A DNA stretch of 7,488 bases from Rhodanobacteraceae bacterium (GTDB lineage: Bacteria > Pseudomonadota > Gammaproteobacteria > Xanthomonadales > Rhodanobacteraceae), in assembly GCA_025928735.1 (NCBI GenBank), contig JAICIW010000097.1, positions 1-7,488 of the forward strand, given 5' to 3'. The notes beneath the pieces are model-generated. The model had not been told where the DNA came from and made no database searches. It saw only the letters and a list, made by a program, of their open reading frames with translations. The position numbers were made by a program, and so were the translations under genes. Positions 1-6,187 of this stretch are shown in pieces (position 1 is the stretch's first letter; every line of letters starts with the position of its first letter).

Positions 1-30
1 AAGAAGCCGGCTGCTACCTATCCTCTTCGC

Positions 31-1296
31 CTATTGATCCGTGCACGCCGCGGCGCGCTGGCGCAGCAGTTCCGATTCGCGGGCGTTGCCGGTGAGCGTC
101 GCTGCGCGTTCGAATTCCGACCGCGCCTCATCCAGACGCCCGAGTTTGAACAGCAAGTCACCGCGTACGCTCGGCAACAGGTGGTAGCCGGCCAGCGCGC
201 GTTCCTTCTGCAACGCGTCGACCAGTTGCAAGCCGGCCTCCGGGCCCTCGGCCATCGACACCGCGACGGCGCGATTCAATTCGACCACCGGTGACGGCGC
301 AACTTTCGCAAGGCGCGCGTACAGCGATGCGATCCGCACCCAGTCGGTGTTCTTCGCATGCAGCGCGCGTACATGGCAGGCGGCGATCGCGGCCTGCAGT
401 GCGTAGTTGCCGTCCGCGCCGTCGAGTTGCTCCGCGCGTTCCAGTGATGCAAGGCCACGCCGGATCAACAAGCGATCCCAGCGCGAGCGGTCCTGGTCCA
501 GAAGCAGGATCGGCGTGCCATCGGCCGCGGTGCGCGCGTGCAGGCGTGACGCCTGGATTTCCATCAAGGCGACCAGCCCATGCACTTCCGGCTCGCGCGG
601 AGCGAGGCCTGCCAGCACGCGGCCGAGGCGCATGGCTTCTTCGCACAACGCGGGTCGCGCCCAGTCCTCGCCCGCGGTGGCGGTGTAGCCTTCGTTGAAG
701 ATCAGGTAGATCACTTCCAGCACCGCGGCGAGTCGCGGCGCGAGGTCTTCGCCACGCGGCACCTCGAACGGCACCCGTTTTTCGGCGAGCGTGCGCTTGG
801 CGCGCACGATGCGCTGCGCGACCGTGGGTTCGGGCACCAGGAACGCGCGCGCGATTTCCGGCGTGGTCAGGCCGCCCAGCATGCGCAAGGTCAGCGCGAC
901 CTGCATGTCGCGGGTGAGCGCGGGATGGCAGGCGGTGAAGATCAGCCGCAGCAGATCGTCGCCGATGTCGTCATCCAGCGCGTCCGCATGGTCGGGAGCA
1001 TGCGCCATCGCTTCGGTCTCGAGTTCGTATTCGAGCGCAGCCTGCTTGTCGTCGCGCATCCGGTTGTGGCGCAGCTGATCGATCGCACGGCGCTTGGCGG
1101 TGGTCATCAGCCACGCGCCCGGATTGTCGGGCACGCCATCGGTGGGCCAGCGTTCCAGTGCGACGACCAGCGCTTCCTGAGCCAGATCCTCGGCCTGCCC
1201 GACGTCACGCAACATCCGAGCCAGCCCGGCGATCAGGCGCGGCGCCTCGATCTTCCAGACCGTTTCGATGGTGCGGTGGGTGTCGGCCGTCATCAT
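31..1296 (-). CDS. ECF42-type RNA polymerase sigma factor with C-terminal DUF6596/TPR-like extension
   Basis: This 421-residue protein is an extracytoplasmic-function-like sigma factor that should direct RNA polymerase to a small set of promoters. The sigma-2 region is at about residues 20-80, with the typical AEDLAQEALVVALERWP segment and then PGAWLMTTAKRRAIDQLR. Sigma-4 lies at about 130-180, with an LTTPEIARAFLVPEPTVAQR helix-turn-helix. Residues from about 187 on form the long extension typical of the ECF42 group, starting VIYLIFNEGYTA (DUF6596) and followed by a helical, TPR-like part containing VELNRAVAVSMAEG and GRLDEARSEFERA. No anti-sigma gene is visible; in this group the C-terminal extension is thought to control activity. 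The gene lies 56 bp downstream of the DGPF gene on the same strand, the hallmark ECF42 context, so the two are probably co-transcribed. Two adjacent ATG codons (1296 and 1293) could start it. No strong Shine-Dalgarno sequence is close; a GAAGGG lies about 20 nt upstream. It ends in TAG. Confidence 0.93.
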   Translation of the reverse strand: MMTADTHRTIETVWKIEAPRLIAGLARMLRDVGQAEDLAQEALVVALERWPTDGVPDNPGAWLMTTAKRRAIDQLRHNRMRDDKQAALEYELETEAMAHAPDHADALDDDIGDDLLRLIFTACHPALTRDMQVALTLRMLGGLTTPEIARAFLVPEPTVAQRIVRAKRTLAEKRVPFEVPRGEDLAPRLAAVLEVIYLIFNEGYTATAGEDWARPALCEEAMRLGRVLAGLAPREPEVHGLVALMEIQASRLHARTAADGTPILLLDQDRSRWDRLLIRRGLASLERAEQLDGADGNYALQAAIAACHVRALHAKNTDWVRIASLYARLAKVAPSPVVELNRAVAVSMAEGPEAGLQLVDALQKERALAGYHLLPSVRGDLLFKLGRLDEARSEFERAATLTGNARESELLRQRAAACTDQ

Positions 1297-1352
1297 GACG
1301 GCCGATCACAACAGCCCTTCGGGTCCGGCGCAAGCGCTTCACGCGGCTGCGT

Positions 1353-1772
1353 TCAGGCCTTCGCGATCCTCTCGCGCAGGCTGGCCTCGTGCTCGCGGAC
1401 TTCGGGCGTTGCGGCGTCACCGAAATCATCCATTTCGGCCACCGGACGCAACTCGATTTCCATGCCCCCGTCGAACAACGGCGCGCGCTTGATCCACTCG
1501 ATCGCCTCCTCCATCGAGCGCACCTGCCACAGCCAGAAACCGGCGATCAATTCCCTGGTTTCCGCGAACGGCCCGTCGATCACCGTGCGCTGTTTACCCT
1601 CGAAGCGTACCCGTGCACCTTTCGAGCTGGGGCGCAAGCCCTCGCCCATCAGCATCACGCCGGCCTCGACCAGCTTTTCGTTGAACTTGCCCATCTCGGC
1701 CAATTCCTTCGCATCCGGCATGCCGCCGGCTTCCGATTCTTCGCTCGCCTTGACGATCACCAGTACGCGCAT
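1353..1772 (-). CDS. YCII-related DGPF-domain protein, ECF42 partner
   Basis: This is a 139-residue protein of the YCII/DGPF superfamily, a small ferredoxin-like fold related to YciI. Its biochemical role is not established. The name-giving DGPF motif is at residues 66-69 (VIDGPFAETRELIAGFW). The N-terminal strand MRVLVIVKAS and the motif MLMGEGLRPS are also typical. I chose the start at 1772 because a GGAG Shine-Dalgarno sequence sits 7 nt upstream. The open frame runs on to 1850, but that extension would cover the likely promoter and does not look like the family. The gene is the first of a two-gene unit with the sigma factor, and DGPF genes are the standard neighbours and targets of ECF42 sigma factors. 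An ECF42-like promoter lies at 1817-1843, giving a predicted leader of about 38 nt. Family assignment is firm; function is unknown. Confidence 0.92.
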   Translation of the reverse strand: MRVLVIVKASEESEAGGMPDAKELAEMGKFNEKLVEAGVMLMGEGLRPSSKGARVRFEGKQRTVIDGPFAETRELIAGFWLWQVRSMEEAIEWIKRAPLFDGGMEIELRPVAEMDDFGDAATPEVREHEASLRERIAKA

Positions 1773-1779
1773 GACTTGT

Positions 1780-1783
1780 CTCC
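1780..1783 (-). promoter_or_regulatory. Ribosome binding site fixing the DGPF gene start
   Basis: GGAG on the minus strand, 7 nt before the ATG at 1772. It supports the 139-residue form over the 165-residue reading that begins at 1850. Confidence 0.7.
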
Positions 1784-1789
1784 AGTGCC

Positions 1790-1804
1790 CCGGCGATCCG
1801 CCGG
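1790..1804 (-). other. Short 5'-leader hairpin of the DGPF transcript
   Basis: CCGGCG (1790-1795) and CGCCGG (1799-1804) form a perfect 6-bp all-GC stem with a 3-nt loop. If transcription starts about 7 nt downstream of the CGTC element (near 1810), this hairpin lies almost at the 5' end of the mRNA and 6 nt upstream of the Shine-Dalgarno sequence. Such placement can stabilise an mRNA or modulate initiation. That role is inferred, and a short GC stem can arise by chance in DNA this GC-rich. Confidence 0.35.
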
Positions 1805-1816
1805 TTTCATGTTGGC

Positions 1817-1843
1817 GACGAATAACGCCGGCCTGATTCGACA
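1817..1843 (-). promoter_or_regulatory. Putative ECF42-dependent promoter
   Basis: The minus strand reads TGTCGA (1843 to 1838), a 17-bp spacer, then CGTC (1820 to 1817). As recalled from work on ECF42 in Streptomyces, the group's motif is TGTCGA at -35 and CGTC or a close variant at -10. Both elements match, with spacing normal for ECF promoters. The -10 element ends 44 nt upstream of the DGPF start codon. It would drive the DGPF-sigma pair, giving positive autoregulation. The site also lies in the shared intergenic region ahead of the divergent nnrS gene. Confidence 0.65.
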
Positions 1844-1856
1844 TTCGCACTTTTCA

Positions 1857-1870
1857 TTGACCGGCATCAG
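1857..1870 (+). promoter_or_regulatory. Candidate FNR/NNR-like dyad upstream of nnrS
   Basis: TTGAC-CGGC-ATCAG matches 8 of 10 defined positions of the FNR/DNR consensus TTGAT-N4-ATCAA. nnrS genes are controlled by CRP/FNR-family NO regulators in several bacteria, so the position is sensible. Its centre is 33 bp ahead of the ATG at 1897 and 63 bp ahead of the ATG at 1927. An activator centred at -41.5 would put the transcript start near 1905, which would fit only the downstream start codons. No good -10 box is visible. Confidence 0.3.
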
Positions 1871-1896
1871 GGCGGCCATGACGCGGCAGGTTCAGC

Positions 1897-3093
1897 ATGA
1901 GAGGATTGCCGAACACTCCAGACACCATGGCCACCATGCAAGCCACCGTGAACGCACCCGCCCCGCCGTTGCATCCTTTCCGGCCGCTGTTCTTCTGCGC
2001 GGCGCTGGCGGCGAGCCTGGGGATGCTGGCGTGGGGCGCATTCCTGCATTACGGCTGGCTGCCTTCCGCCGCGCTGCAGAATCCGTTCTACTGGCATGCG
2101 CACGTGATGCTGTTCGGCTTCGCGAGTGCGCTGGTGGGTGGATTCCTGCTGACCGCTTCGGCCAACTGGACCGGCATCGCCACCACCACGCGGCGCGGTC
2201 TGCTGCTGCTGACCGCGACCTGGGTGGTCGCGCGCGTGCTGCTGCTGACGCCGCTGCCGTTCTGGATCGGCGCGCTGTTCGACGTCGGATACCTGTTCGG
2301 GCTGGTGTTCCTGGTTGGACGCGTGCTGTGGCTGTCGCGCAACAAGCGCAATGCGTTCCTGATCGGCATCCTGCTGTTCTACGCCGGGCTGGACATCGCC
2401 TTCTACGCGGGCGTGCTGGCCGGCGACGCCACCGTGCCGACGCGCGCGCTGATCGGCGTGGTCGATCTCTTGATGGTGCTGATGCTGGCGATCGGCGGAC
2501 GGGTGATTCCGTTTTTCACCGGGCGCAGACTCCCGGGTCACACGGCATGGACGAACAAGTACGTGATCTACGCGTTAAACGGCGGCGGCGCACTGGTGTT
2601 GCTGTGCGGCCTCGCCGGTGCGCCGGGATTCGCGCGCGGCGTCCTGATGCTGGTGGTGGCGGCGCTTGCGTTCATTCGTCTGGTCGGCTGGCGTGGCTGG
2701 CGCACCTGGCGCGAGCCGATGCTGTGGGTGCTGCACCTGGGTTATCTGTGGCTGGCGATCGGGCTTGCCGTTCGCGGCGTCGCGTTGGTTGGCATCACCA
2801 CGATGCCCGAGATCGACACCCTGCACGGCATCACCGTGGGTGCGTTGGGCACACTGTCGCTGGCGATGATGACGCGCGTGGCGCAGGGCCACAGCAGCGT
2901 ACCGATCCAGTCGAACGCGGCACTCACGCTGATGTTCGTGCTGCCGACCGTGGCCGCCGCGCTGCGGCTTTGCATCAACACGCCGCACGGCTGGCTGTGG
3001 GCAGCGCTCGCATGGTTTGTCGCGTACGCGATTTATCTCATCGTGATCGGTCCGCTGCTCGTGCGCGGGCGCGTCGCTGCAGCCTCGCACTGA
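1897..3093 (+). CDS. nnrS: NnrS family heme/copper membrane protein (NO stress)
   Basis: This 398-residue polytopic inner-membrane protein has about a dozen predicted hydrophobic segments and the usual length for NnrS. NnrS proteins are reported to bind heme and copper and to help cells cope with nitric oxide during nitrosative stress or denitrification. Hallmarks visible here are WHAHVMLFGF (from residue 66) followed by GGFLLTASANWTG (81-93), GGRVIPFFTGRRLPG (200-214), and LHGITVGALGTLSLAMMTRVAQGH (from 309). The histidines in these blocks are likely metal or heme ligands. The family usually has Glu where this protein has Val70 (WHAHE). The start at 1897 has GCAGG 6 nt upstream; ATGs at 1927 and 1936 are alternatives and would sit closer to the first conserved residues. 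msrA follows after 79 bp on the same strand and could be co-transcribed. No nitrite or NO reductase gene is in the window. Confidence 0.92.
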   Translation: MRGLPNTPDTMATMQATVNAPAPPLHPFRPLFFCAALAASLGMLAWGAFLHYGWLPSAALQNPFYWHAHVMLFGFASALVGGFLLTASANWTGIATTTRRGLLLLTATWVVARVLLLTPLPFWIGALFDVGYLFGLVFLVGRVLWLSRNKRNAFLIGILLFYAGLDIAFYAGVLAGDATVPTRALIGVVDLLMVLMLAIGGRVIPFFTGRRLPGHTAWTNKYVIYALNGGGALVLLCGLAGAPGFARGVLMLVVAALAFIRLVGWRGWRTWREPMLWVLHLGYLWLAIGLAVRGVALVGITTMPEIDTLHGITVGALGTLSLAMMTRVAQGHSSVPIQSNAALTLMFVLPTVAAALRLCINTPHGWLWAALAWFVAYAIYLIVIGPLLVRGRVAAASH

Positions 3094-3161
3094 GCTTGCC
3101 CATCGCGGGCGAATGGTGTCATCGTCCAGGCATCCGCCCGGTCCCATTTCCGGGAACGCTC

Positions 3162-3165
3162 GGAG
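3162..3165 (+). promoter_or_regulatory. Ribosome binding site fixing the msrA start
   Basis: GGAG lies 7 nt before the ATG at 3173. That start gives a clean lipoprotein signal peptide. The earlier in-frame ATG at 3113 would place a polar 20-residue leader ahead of it. Confidence 0.65.
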
Positions 3166-3172
3166 TGCGGCC

Positions 3173-3919
3173 ATGCAGAAACCAGGTTTTTCAATGGCTT
3201 TGCGTACATTATTCGCGTTGCTGGCGATGCCCGCTGTGGCAGCATGCGCCCCTGTCACGAACAACGGCGTCGTGGCGCATGCCGCGGTGCCCGCTCCCAG
3301 GATCGACGCGCCCCTTGCGAACCACTCCGGCAAGACCACCACAGTGCTGGCCGGCGGCTGCTTCTGGGGCATGCAATGGGTGTTCGAACACGTGCCCGGC
3401 GTCACCAACGTGACCTCCGGCTATTCGGGCGGCGTCGCCGCAACCGCCAGTTACGGCCGGGTCAGCGAAGGCGATACCGGCCACGCCGAAGCGGTACGGA
3501 TCGCCTACGACCCCTCGAAGGTCACCTACGGGCAATTGTTGCGCGTGTATTTTTCCGTGGCGACGAACCCGACCGAGTTGAACCGCCAGGGTCCCGACAC
3601 CGGCACGCAGTATCGTGGCGTGATCTTCTACGCCACTCCCGAACAGCAAAGGATCGCGGGGGACTACATCGCGCAACTCGGTGCCGCGCACGCGTTTGCG
3701 GCGCCGATCGTGACGCAGGTCGTGCCGCTCTATGCGTTCTACCCCGCCGAGGATTACCACCAGGATTACGCACGCCTGCACCCGGACGCGCTCTACATCG
3801 CCATCAACGACGCGCCCAAGGTCGCGGCGCTGCAGCGCGCGCTGCCGAAACTGTATCGCGCGCAGCCGGTGATCTGGCACGCCGAGCACCCGACCACGAT
3901 CATGGTGGACATGCACTGA
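3173..3919 (+). CDS. msrA: Peptide-methionine (S)-S-oxide reductase MsrA, predicted lipoprotein
   Basis: MsrA reduces methionine-S-sulfoxide in damaged proteins. This form has 248 residues. It begins with a lipoprotein-type signal peptide, with a hydrophobic core ALRTLFALLAMPAVAAC and lipobox Cys at 25, so it should act outside the cytoplasm, tethered to a membrane. The catalytic motif GGCFWG has Cys63. Other active-site features are GYSGG (83-87), GHAEAV with Glu106, GPDTGTQYRG with Asp142 and Tyr147, and FYPAEDYHQDY (189-199). Two oddities stand out. There is no cysteine after Cys63, so the usual C-terminal resolving cysteines are absent. The family's frequent Glu after GCFWG is Gln68. The start at 3173 is backed by a GGAG. 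A longer frame from 3113 is less likely. The gene lies 79 bp after nnrS and converges with the copper cluster 14 bp beyond its stop. Family assignment is certain; periplasmic location is predicted. Confidence 0.95.
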   Translation: MQKPGFSMALRTLFALLAMPAVAACAPVTNNGVVAHAAVPAPRIDAPLANHSGKTTTVLAGGCFWGMQWVFEHVPGVTNVTSGYSGGVAATASYGRVSEGDTGHAEAVRIAYDPSKVTYGQLLRVYFSVATNPTELNRQGPDTGTQYRGVIFYATPEQQRIAGDYIAQLGAAHAFAAPIVTQVVPLYAFYPAEDYHQDYARLHPDALYIAINDAPKVAALQRALPKLYRAQPVIWHAEHPTTIMVDMH

Positions 3920-3933
3920 AACTCGTGGAAGCA

Positions 3934-4179
3934 TCAGCGCTCGCAACATGGACGTTGCCGCTGTACGGGCGGGCACGGCACGTCGCCGTACGAACAGAAC
4001 ACGCAGCAGTCGCCGGGCTTCGGGCGCAGCATCGCGCCGCAGCCCGCACATTCGTGGAAGAACGCGCAGGCATCCTCGGGCATGGACTCCACGCTGCGGC
4101 GCCCGCAATGCGGACAGGTCAGCGCGGATTGTCGGACGGGTTCAGTCGTCGTCGAGCGTACCGTCATGGCGGGTTCCAT
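3934..4179 (-). CDS. Small cysteine-rich GDCCVxC-domain protein
   Basis: This 81-residue protein has 11 cysteines: CPHC (22-25), Cys38, CAGC (44-47), GDCCVFC (57-62), Cys69, and a terminal Cys-Cys at 78-79. The GDCCVFCSYGDVPCPP block is the signature of the GDCCVxC family, which I recall includes some selenoprotein members. Here every such position is cysteine and there is no in-frame UGA. No function is established. The paired CxxC motifs suggest a zinc-ribbon-like or other soft-metal fold. There is no signal peptide, so it is probably cytosolic, unlike its operon mates. It lies 11 bp after the YncE-like gene on the same strand and is the last gene of the copper cluster here. The start at 4179 is the longest reading; an ATG at 4167 has GGAA about 6 nt upstream and gives 77 residues. 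A role in copper handling is inferred from context only. Confidence 0.85.
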   Translation of the reverse strand: MEPAMTVRSTTTEPVRQSALTCPHCGRRSVESMPEDACAFFHECAGCGAMLRPKPGDCCVFCSYGDVPCPPVQRQRPCCER

Positions 4180-4190
4180 CGTTGCATTGC

Positions 4191-5153
4191 TCAGTTGTTG
4201 CCGCGCACCGCGATCCAGAACGGCAGTTTCCCTTGCGTGTCGATCTGCCGCACGACTTCGAGCGTATGGGTGTCGATGACCGCCACCTTGTTGGTGGCCG
4301 TGACATCCACGTACAACCAGCGGCCGTCGCGACTGGCCCTGACGCCGTGCGGGCCTTGCCCGACTTCGATTTGCTTGACGATCTTGAACGTCGCGGGATC
4401 GATCACGTCCACCGCGTGGCCGGCAATGCCGCCCGTGACCACATAACGTCCGCCCGGGATCACGTCGATGCCCGCGTGACCGGGCGCCACCGGGATCACC
4501 GCCAGTTCCTTGCGCGTCTTGAGGTCCACCGCGGCGACGCTGCCGGTCAGGTCGCGCACCCACAGCACCCGGCCATCGTCGGAAAGATCGAGGTTGTGCG
4601 GGCCGTGCACGCCGGGCACCGCGATCTCGCCGGTCCTGGTGAGACTGCGCATGTCGAGCACGGCCACGCCCGTCCCGCCCTGCAAGCTGACGTAGGCGAG
4701 TTTGCCATCCGCGGTGAAGCGCGCGTTGTGCGGCGTCTTGCCGACCTTGATCGTCTTGACCGGCTTCAGCGCCTGCATGTCGATCACGGTGACCGAATCC
4801 GTGCCGGCGCTCACGGCCAGCCCGAAATGGCCATGCGGTCCGATTTCGACACCCTGCGGCACCGCGCCGACGGCAATCGTGGCGAGCTTCTTGCCGGTCT
4901 TCGCGTCGACAATGAAGGCGTTTTTCGTTGCCGCGCTGCTGACCAGCAGTTGCTTTCCGTCGGGGCTGATCGCGACATAGTGCGCGCTGTCGAGTTTGTC
5001 CCAACGGGTACCGCTCGGCAGCGACTCGACGCTGTCCGATCCTTGCAGGGTGACGTACACCGGCGACGGGAAATACTGCGCGCTGCCGGCAGCGGCACAC
5101 GGCACAACCAGACACGCTGAAACGAAAGTGATGGTCGCGAATATTTTGCGCAT
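4191..5153 (-). CDS. Exported YncE-like beta-propeller protein (YVTN repeats)
   Basis: This is a 320-residue secreted protein. It starts with a Sec signal peptide (MRKIFATITFVSACLVVPCAAA, cleavage near residues 22-25) and continues as a beta-propeller built from about seven YVTN/cytochrome-d1-like blades. Repeats recur as VYVTLQGSDSV, VTVIDMQALKPVKTIKVG, VAVLDMRSLTRTGEIAVPG, AVDVIDPATFKIVKQIEVG and VAVIDTHTLEVVRQIDTQG. Each is followed by a turn such as GKTPHN, GVHGPHN, GHAG or GQGPHG. Propellers of this class often bind ligands or metals or act as scaffolds in the periplasm, but the role of this one is unknown. The start at 5153 is well supported by AAGGAA 5 nt upstream. It lies 98 bp after copB and 11 bp before the GDCCVxC gene, so it looks like part of the copper operon. 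The histidines in the PHG/PHN turns are plausible metal ligands, though this motif is common in YVTN proteins generally. Confidence 0.88.
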   Translation of the reverse strand: MRKIFATITFVSACLVVPCAAAGSAQYFPSPVYVTLQGSDSVESLPSGTRWDKLDSAHYVAISPDGKQLLVSSAATKNAFIVDAKTGKKLATIAVGAVPQGVEIGPHGHFGLAVSAGTDSVTVIDMQALKPVKTIKVGKTPHNARFTADGKLAYVSLQGGTGVAVLDMRSLTRTGEIAVPGVHGPHNLDLSDDGRVLWVRDLTGSVAAVDLKTRKELAVIPVAPGHAGIDVIPGGRYVVTGGIAGHAVDVIDPATFKIVKQIEVGQGPHGVRASRDGRWLYVDVTATNKVAVIDTHTLEVVRQIDTQGKLPFWIAVRGNN

Positions 5154-5251
5154 GCGTATTCCTTGAACGCCGGGGATCGAGCCTCCTGCAGCAGACCGGC
5201 CCCGTCGCGGTTTTCTTGCATAGGTGCCGACATGCGGTGTCCTCGCCTTGG

Positions 5252-6187
5252 TCAGAACCAGATCCGGAATCCCGCGACGAATTGCAGATCATTGGCCGGT
5301 TCACCTTGCGCCCGCGCGTAATCGCGGCTGCGACCGAAGCGCTGCTGCCACACGACGCCGACGTACGGCGCGAATTCGCGTCGGATCTCGTAGCGCAGGC
5401 GCAAACCGGCTTCCATGTTCGACAATCCGGATCCAGCGCCACGCTGCGGATCATCGCGCCCGTTGAAATTGGCTTCCAGCGACGGCTGCAGGATCAGGCG
5501 CTGCGTGAAGCGCGCTTCGTATTCGAACGCCACGCGCGCGGCCGTGCGGCCACCCTGCCCCACGTACAAGGTCGCCTCCGTTTCAAACCAGTACGGCGCC
5601 GTGCCTTCGATGCCGAACGCGGCCCAGGTGCGGCCGGGCCCGATGCCGAAGTCGTGGCGCACGCCAAGTTGCGCGTCCCAGAACGGCGCGACCGCGTGCG
5701 CCCACAGCGCTTCGGTTCGCAGATCCTGCAGACGTCCGTCGGTCCGCTCGCCCTCGAACTTCAGCCACAGCTTGTCGAAGTTGCCCCCGTACCAGGCTTC
5801 GCCGTCGATCGCGATCGCATGGCTGCCGTCGCGCGCATGCACGTATTCGAATCGATCCAGCAGCAACATACCGATCGCCGGGTCGTCGTGCATGTCCATG
5901 CCCGGCATCGAACCGTGGCCGTAGCCGTCGGAATAATCGGGGCTGCGTGCTTCCGTCGCGGGCACGACTGTCGTGTGCGTGTCATGCGTGGCGTGCGATA
6001 AGTCCGCTGCAGCGGTCGGGGGCGGCGCAACGTTCGCGTGGCCTGCATGGTGCGCATGGTGCTGAGGCATGGACGCATCGGTCATGTCCTTGGGGTGCAC
6101 GGTTTGCCGGGCTGAAGCCGGCCCGGCCATTGCCATCAGACACGCCAGCGCGCACGCCGCCGCGAGAGCGCCGATCCGCGCGTTCAT
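5252..6187 (-). CDS. copB: Copper resistance protein B (outer membrane)
   Basis: CopB is an outer-membrane protein that works with CopA to sequester or limit entry of copper. The 311-residue product has a signal peptide (residues 1-27, ending GPASA/RQ). A flexible His/Met-rich segment follows (about 31-101), including QHHAHHAGH, SHATHDTH and HGSMPGMDMHDD, likely copper ligands. The conserved CopB beta-barrel domain comes next (about 103-311), with DRFEYVHARDG, GEAWYGGNFDKLWLKFEGE and RLRYEIRREFAPYVG. It ends in a terminal Phe (GFRIWF), as expected of outer-membrane barrels. Its ATG overlaps the copA stop codon as ATGA at 6184-6187, which indicates translational coupling. The length is normal for the family and there is no sign of damage. 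Confidence 0.95.
   Translation of the reverse strand: MNARIGALAAACALACLMAMAGPASARQTVHPKDMTDASMPQHHAHHAGHANVAPPPTAAADLSHATHDTHTTVVPATEARSPDYSDGYGHGSMPGMDMHDDPAIGMLLLDRFEYVHARDGSHAIAIDGEAWYGGNFDKLWLKFEGERTDGRLQDLRTEALWAHAVAPFWDAQLGVRHDFGIGPGRTWAAFGIEGTAPYWFETEATLYVGQGGRTAARVAFEYEARFTQRLILQPSLEANFNGRDDPQRGAGSGLSNMEAGLRLRYEIRREFAPYVGVVWQQRFGRSRDYARAQGEPANDLQFVAGFRIWF

Noticed and set aside
1205..1312. A GTG at about 1309 with a well-spaced GAAGGG upstream of the sigma gene, which could be a small coupling ORF.
   Set aside because: It runs in a different frame through the sigma-2 coding region and has no conserved look. Noted only because the sigma start itself lacks a close Shine-Dalgarno sequence.
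580..1836. A 418-residue open frame on the plus strand antisense to the sigma factor and DGPF genes.
   Set aside because: Its composition is that of an antisense shadow and it has no family resemblance; both opposing genes have clear signatures.
1773..1850. N-terminal extension of the DGPF protein to an ATG at 1850.
   Set aside because: It would encode a polar leader foreign to the family, would overlap the ECF promoter match, and has a worse ribosome binding site than the start at 1772.
1857..1885. A TTGACC -35-like hexamer upstream of nnrS as a sigma-70 promoter.
   Set aside because: No acceptable -10 hexamer occurs 16-18 bp downstream; the same bases fit better, though weakly, as part of an FNR-like dyad.
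3094..3112. GCCC/GGGC mini-hairpin after the nnrS stop as an intrinsic terminator.
   Set aside because: The stem is only 4 bp and no T-run follows.
3113..3172. N-terminal extension of MsrA to an ATG at 3113.
   Set aside because: It would bury the lipoprotein signal peptide behind 20 polar residues. The start at 3173 has a GGAG at proper spacing.
2575..3408. A 277-residue minus-strand frame antisense to nnrS and msrA.
   Set aside because: It is rich in His, Gln and Arg with no motif, while the plus-strand genes are certain.
1389..3413. A 674-residue open frame on the plus strand, overlapping the DGPF gene, nnrS and msrA in another frame.
   Set aside because: It is Arg/His-rich with no recognisable domain and covers three well-supported genes. 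Long spurious frames are expected in DNA this GC-rich.
3948..5120. A 390-residue plus-strand frame antisense to the YncE-like gene.
   Set aside because: It has no domain and mirrors the repeats of the gene on the other strand.
5154..5251. The 98-bp copB to YncE-like gap as a site for a small gene, terminator or separate promoter.
   Set aside because: I see only a loose CGGGG/CCCCG pairing with a long loop, no T-run, no clear promoter hexamers and no small ORF with its own ribosome binding site apart from that of the YncE-like gene.
3934..5454. A 506-residue minus-strand reading ending in the GDCCVxC protein.
   Set aside because: Only the last 81 residues are a real protein. The upstream part is an Arg-rich shadow of the YncE-like gene in another frame.
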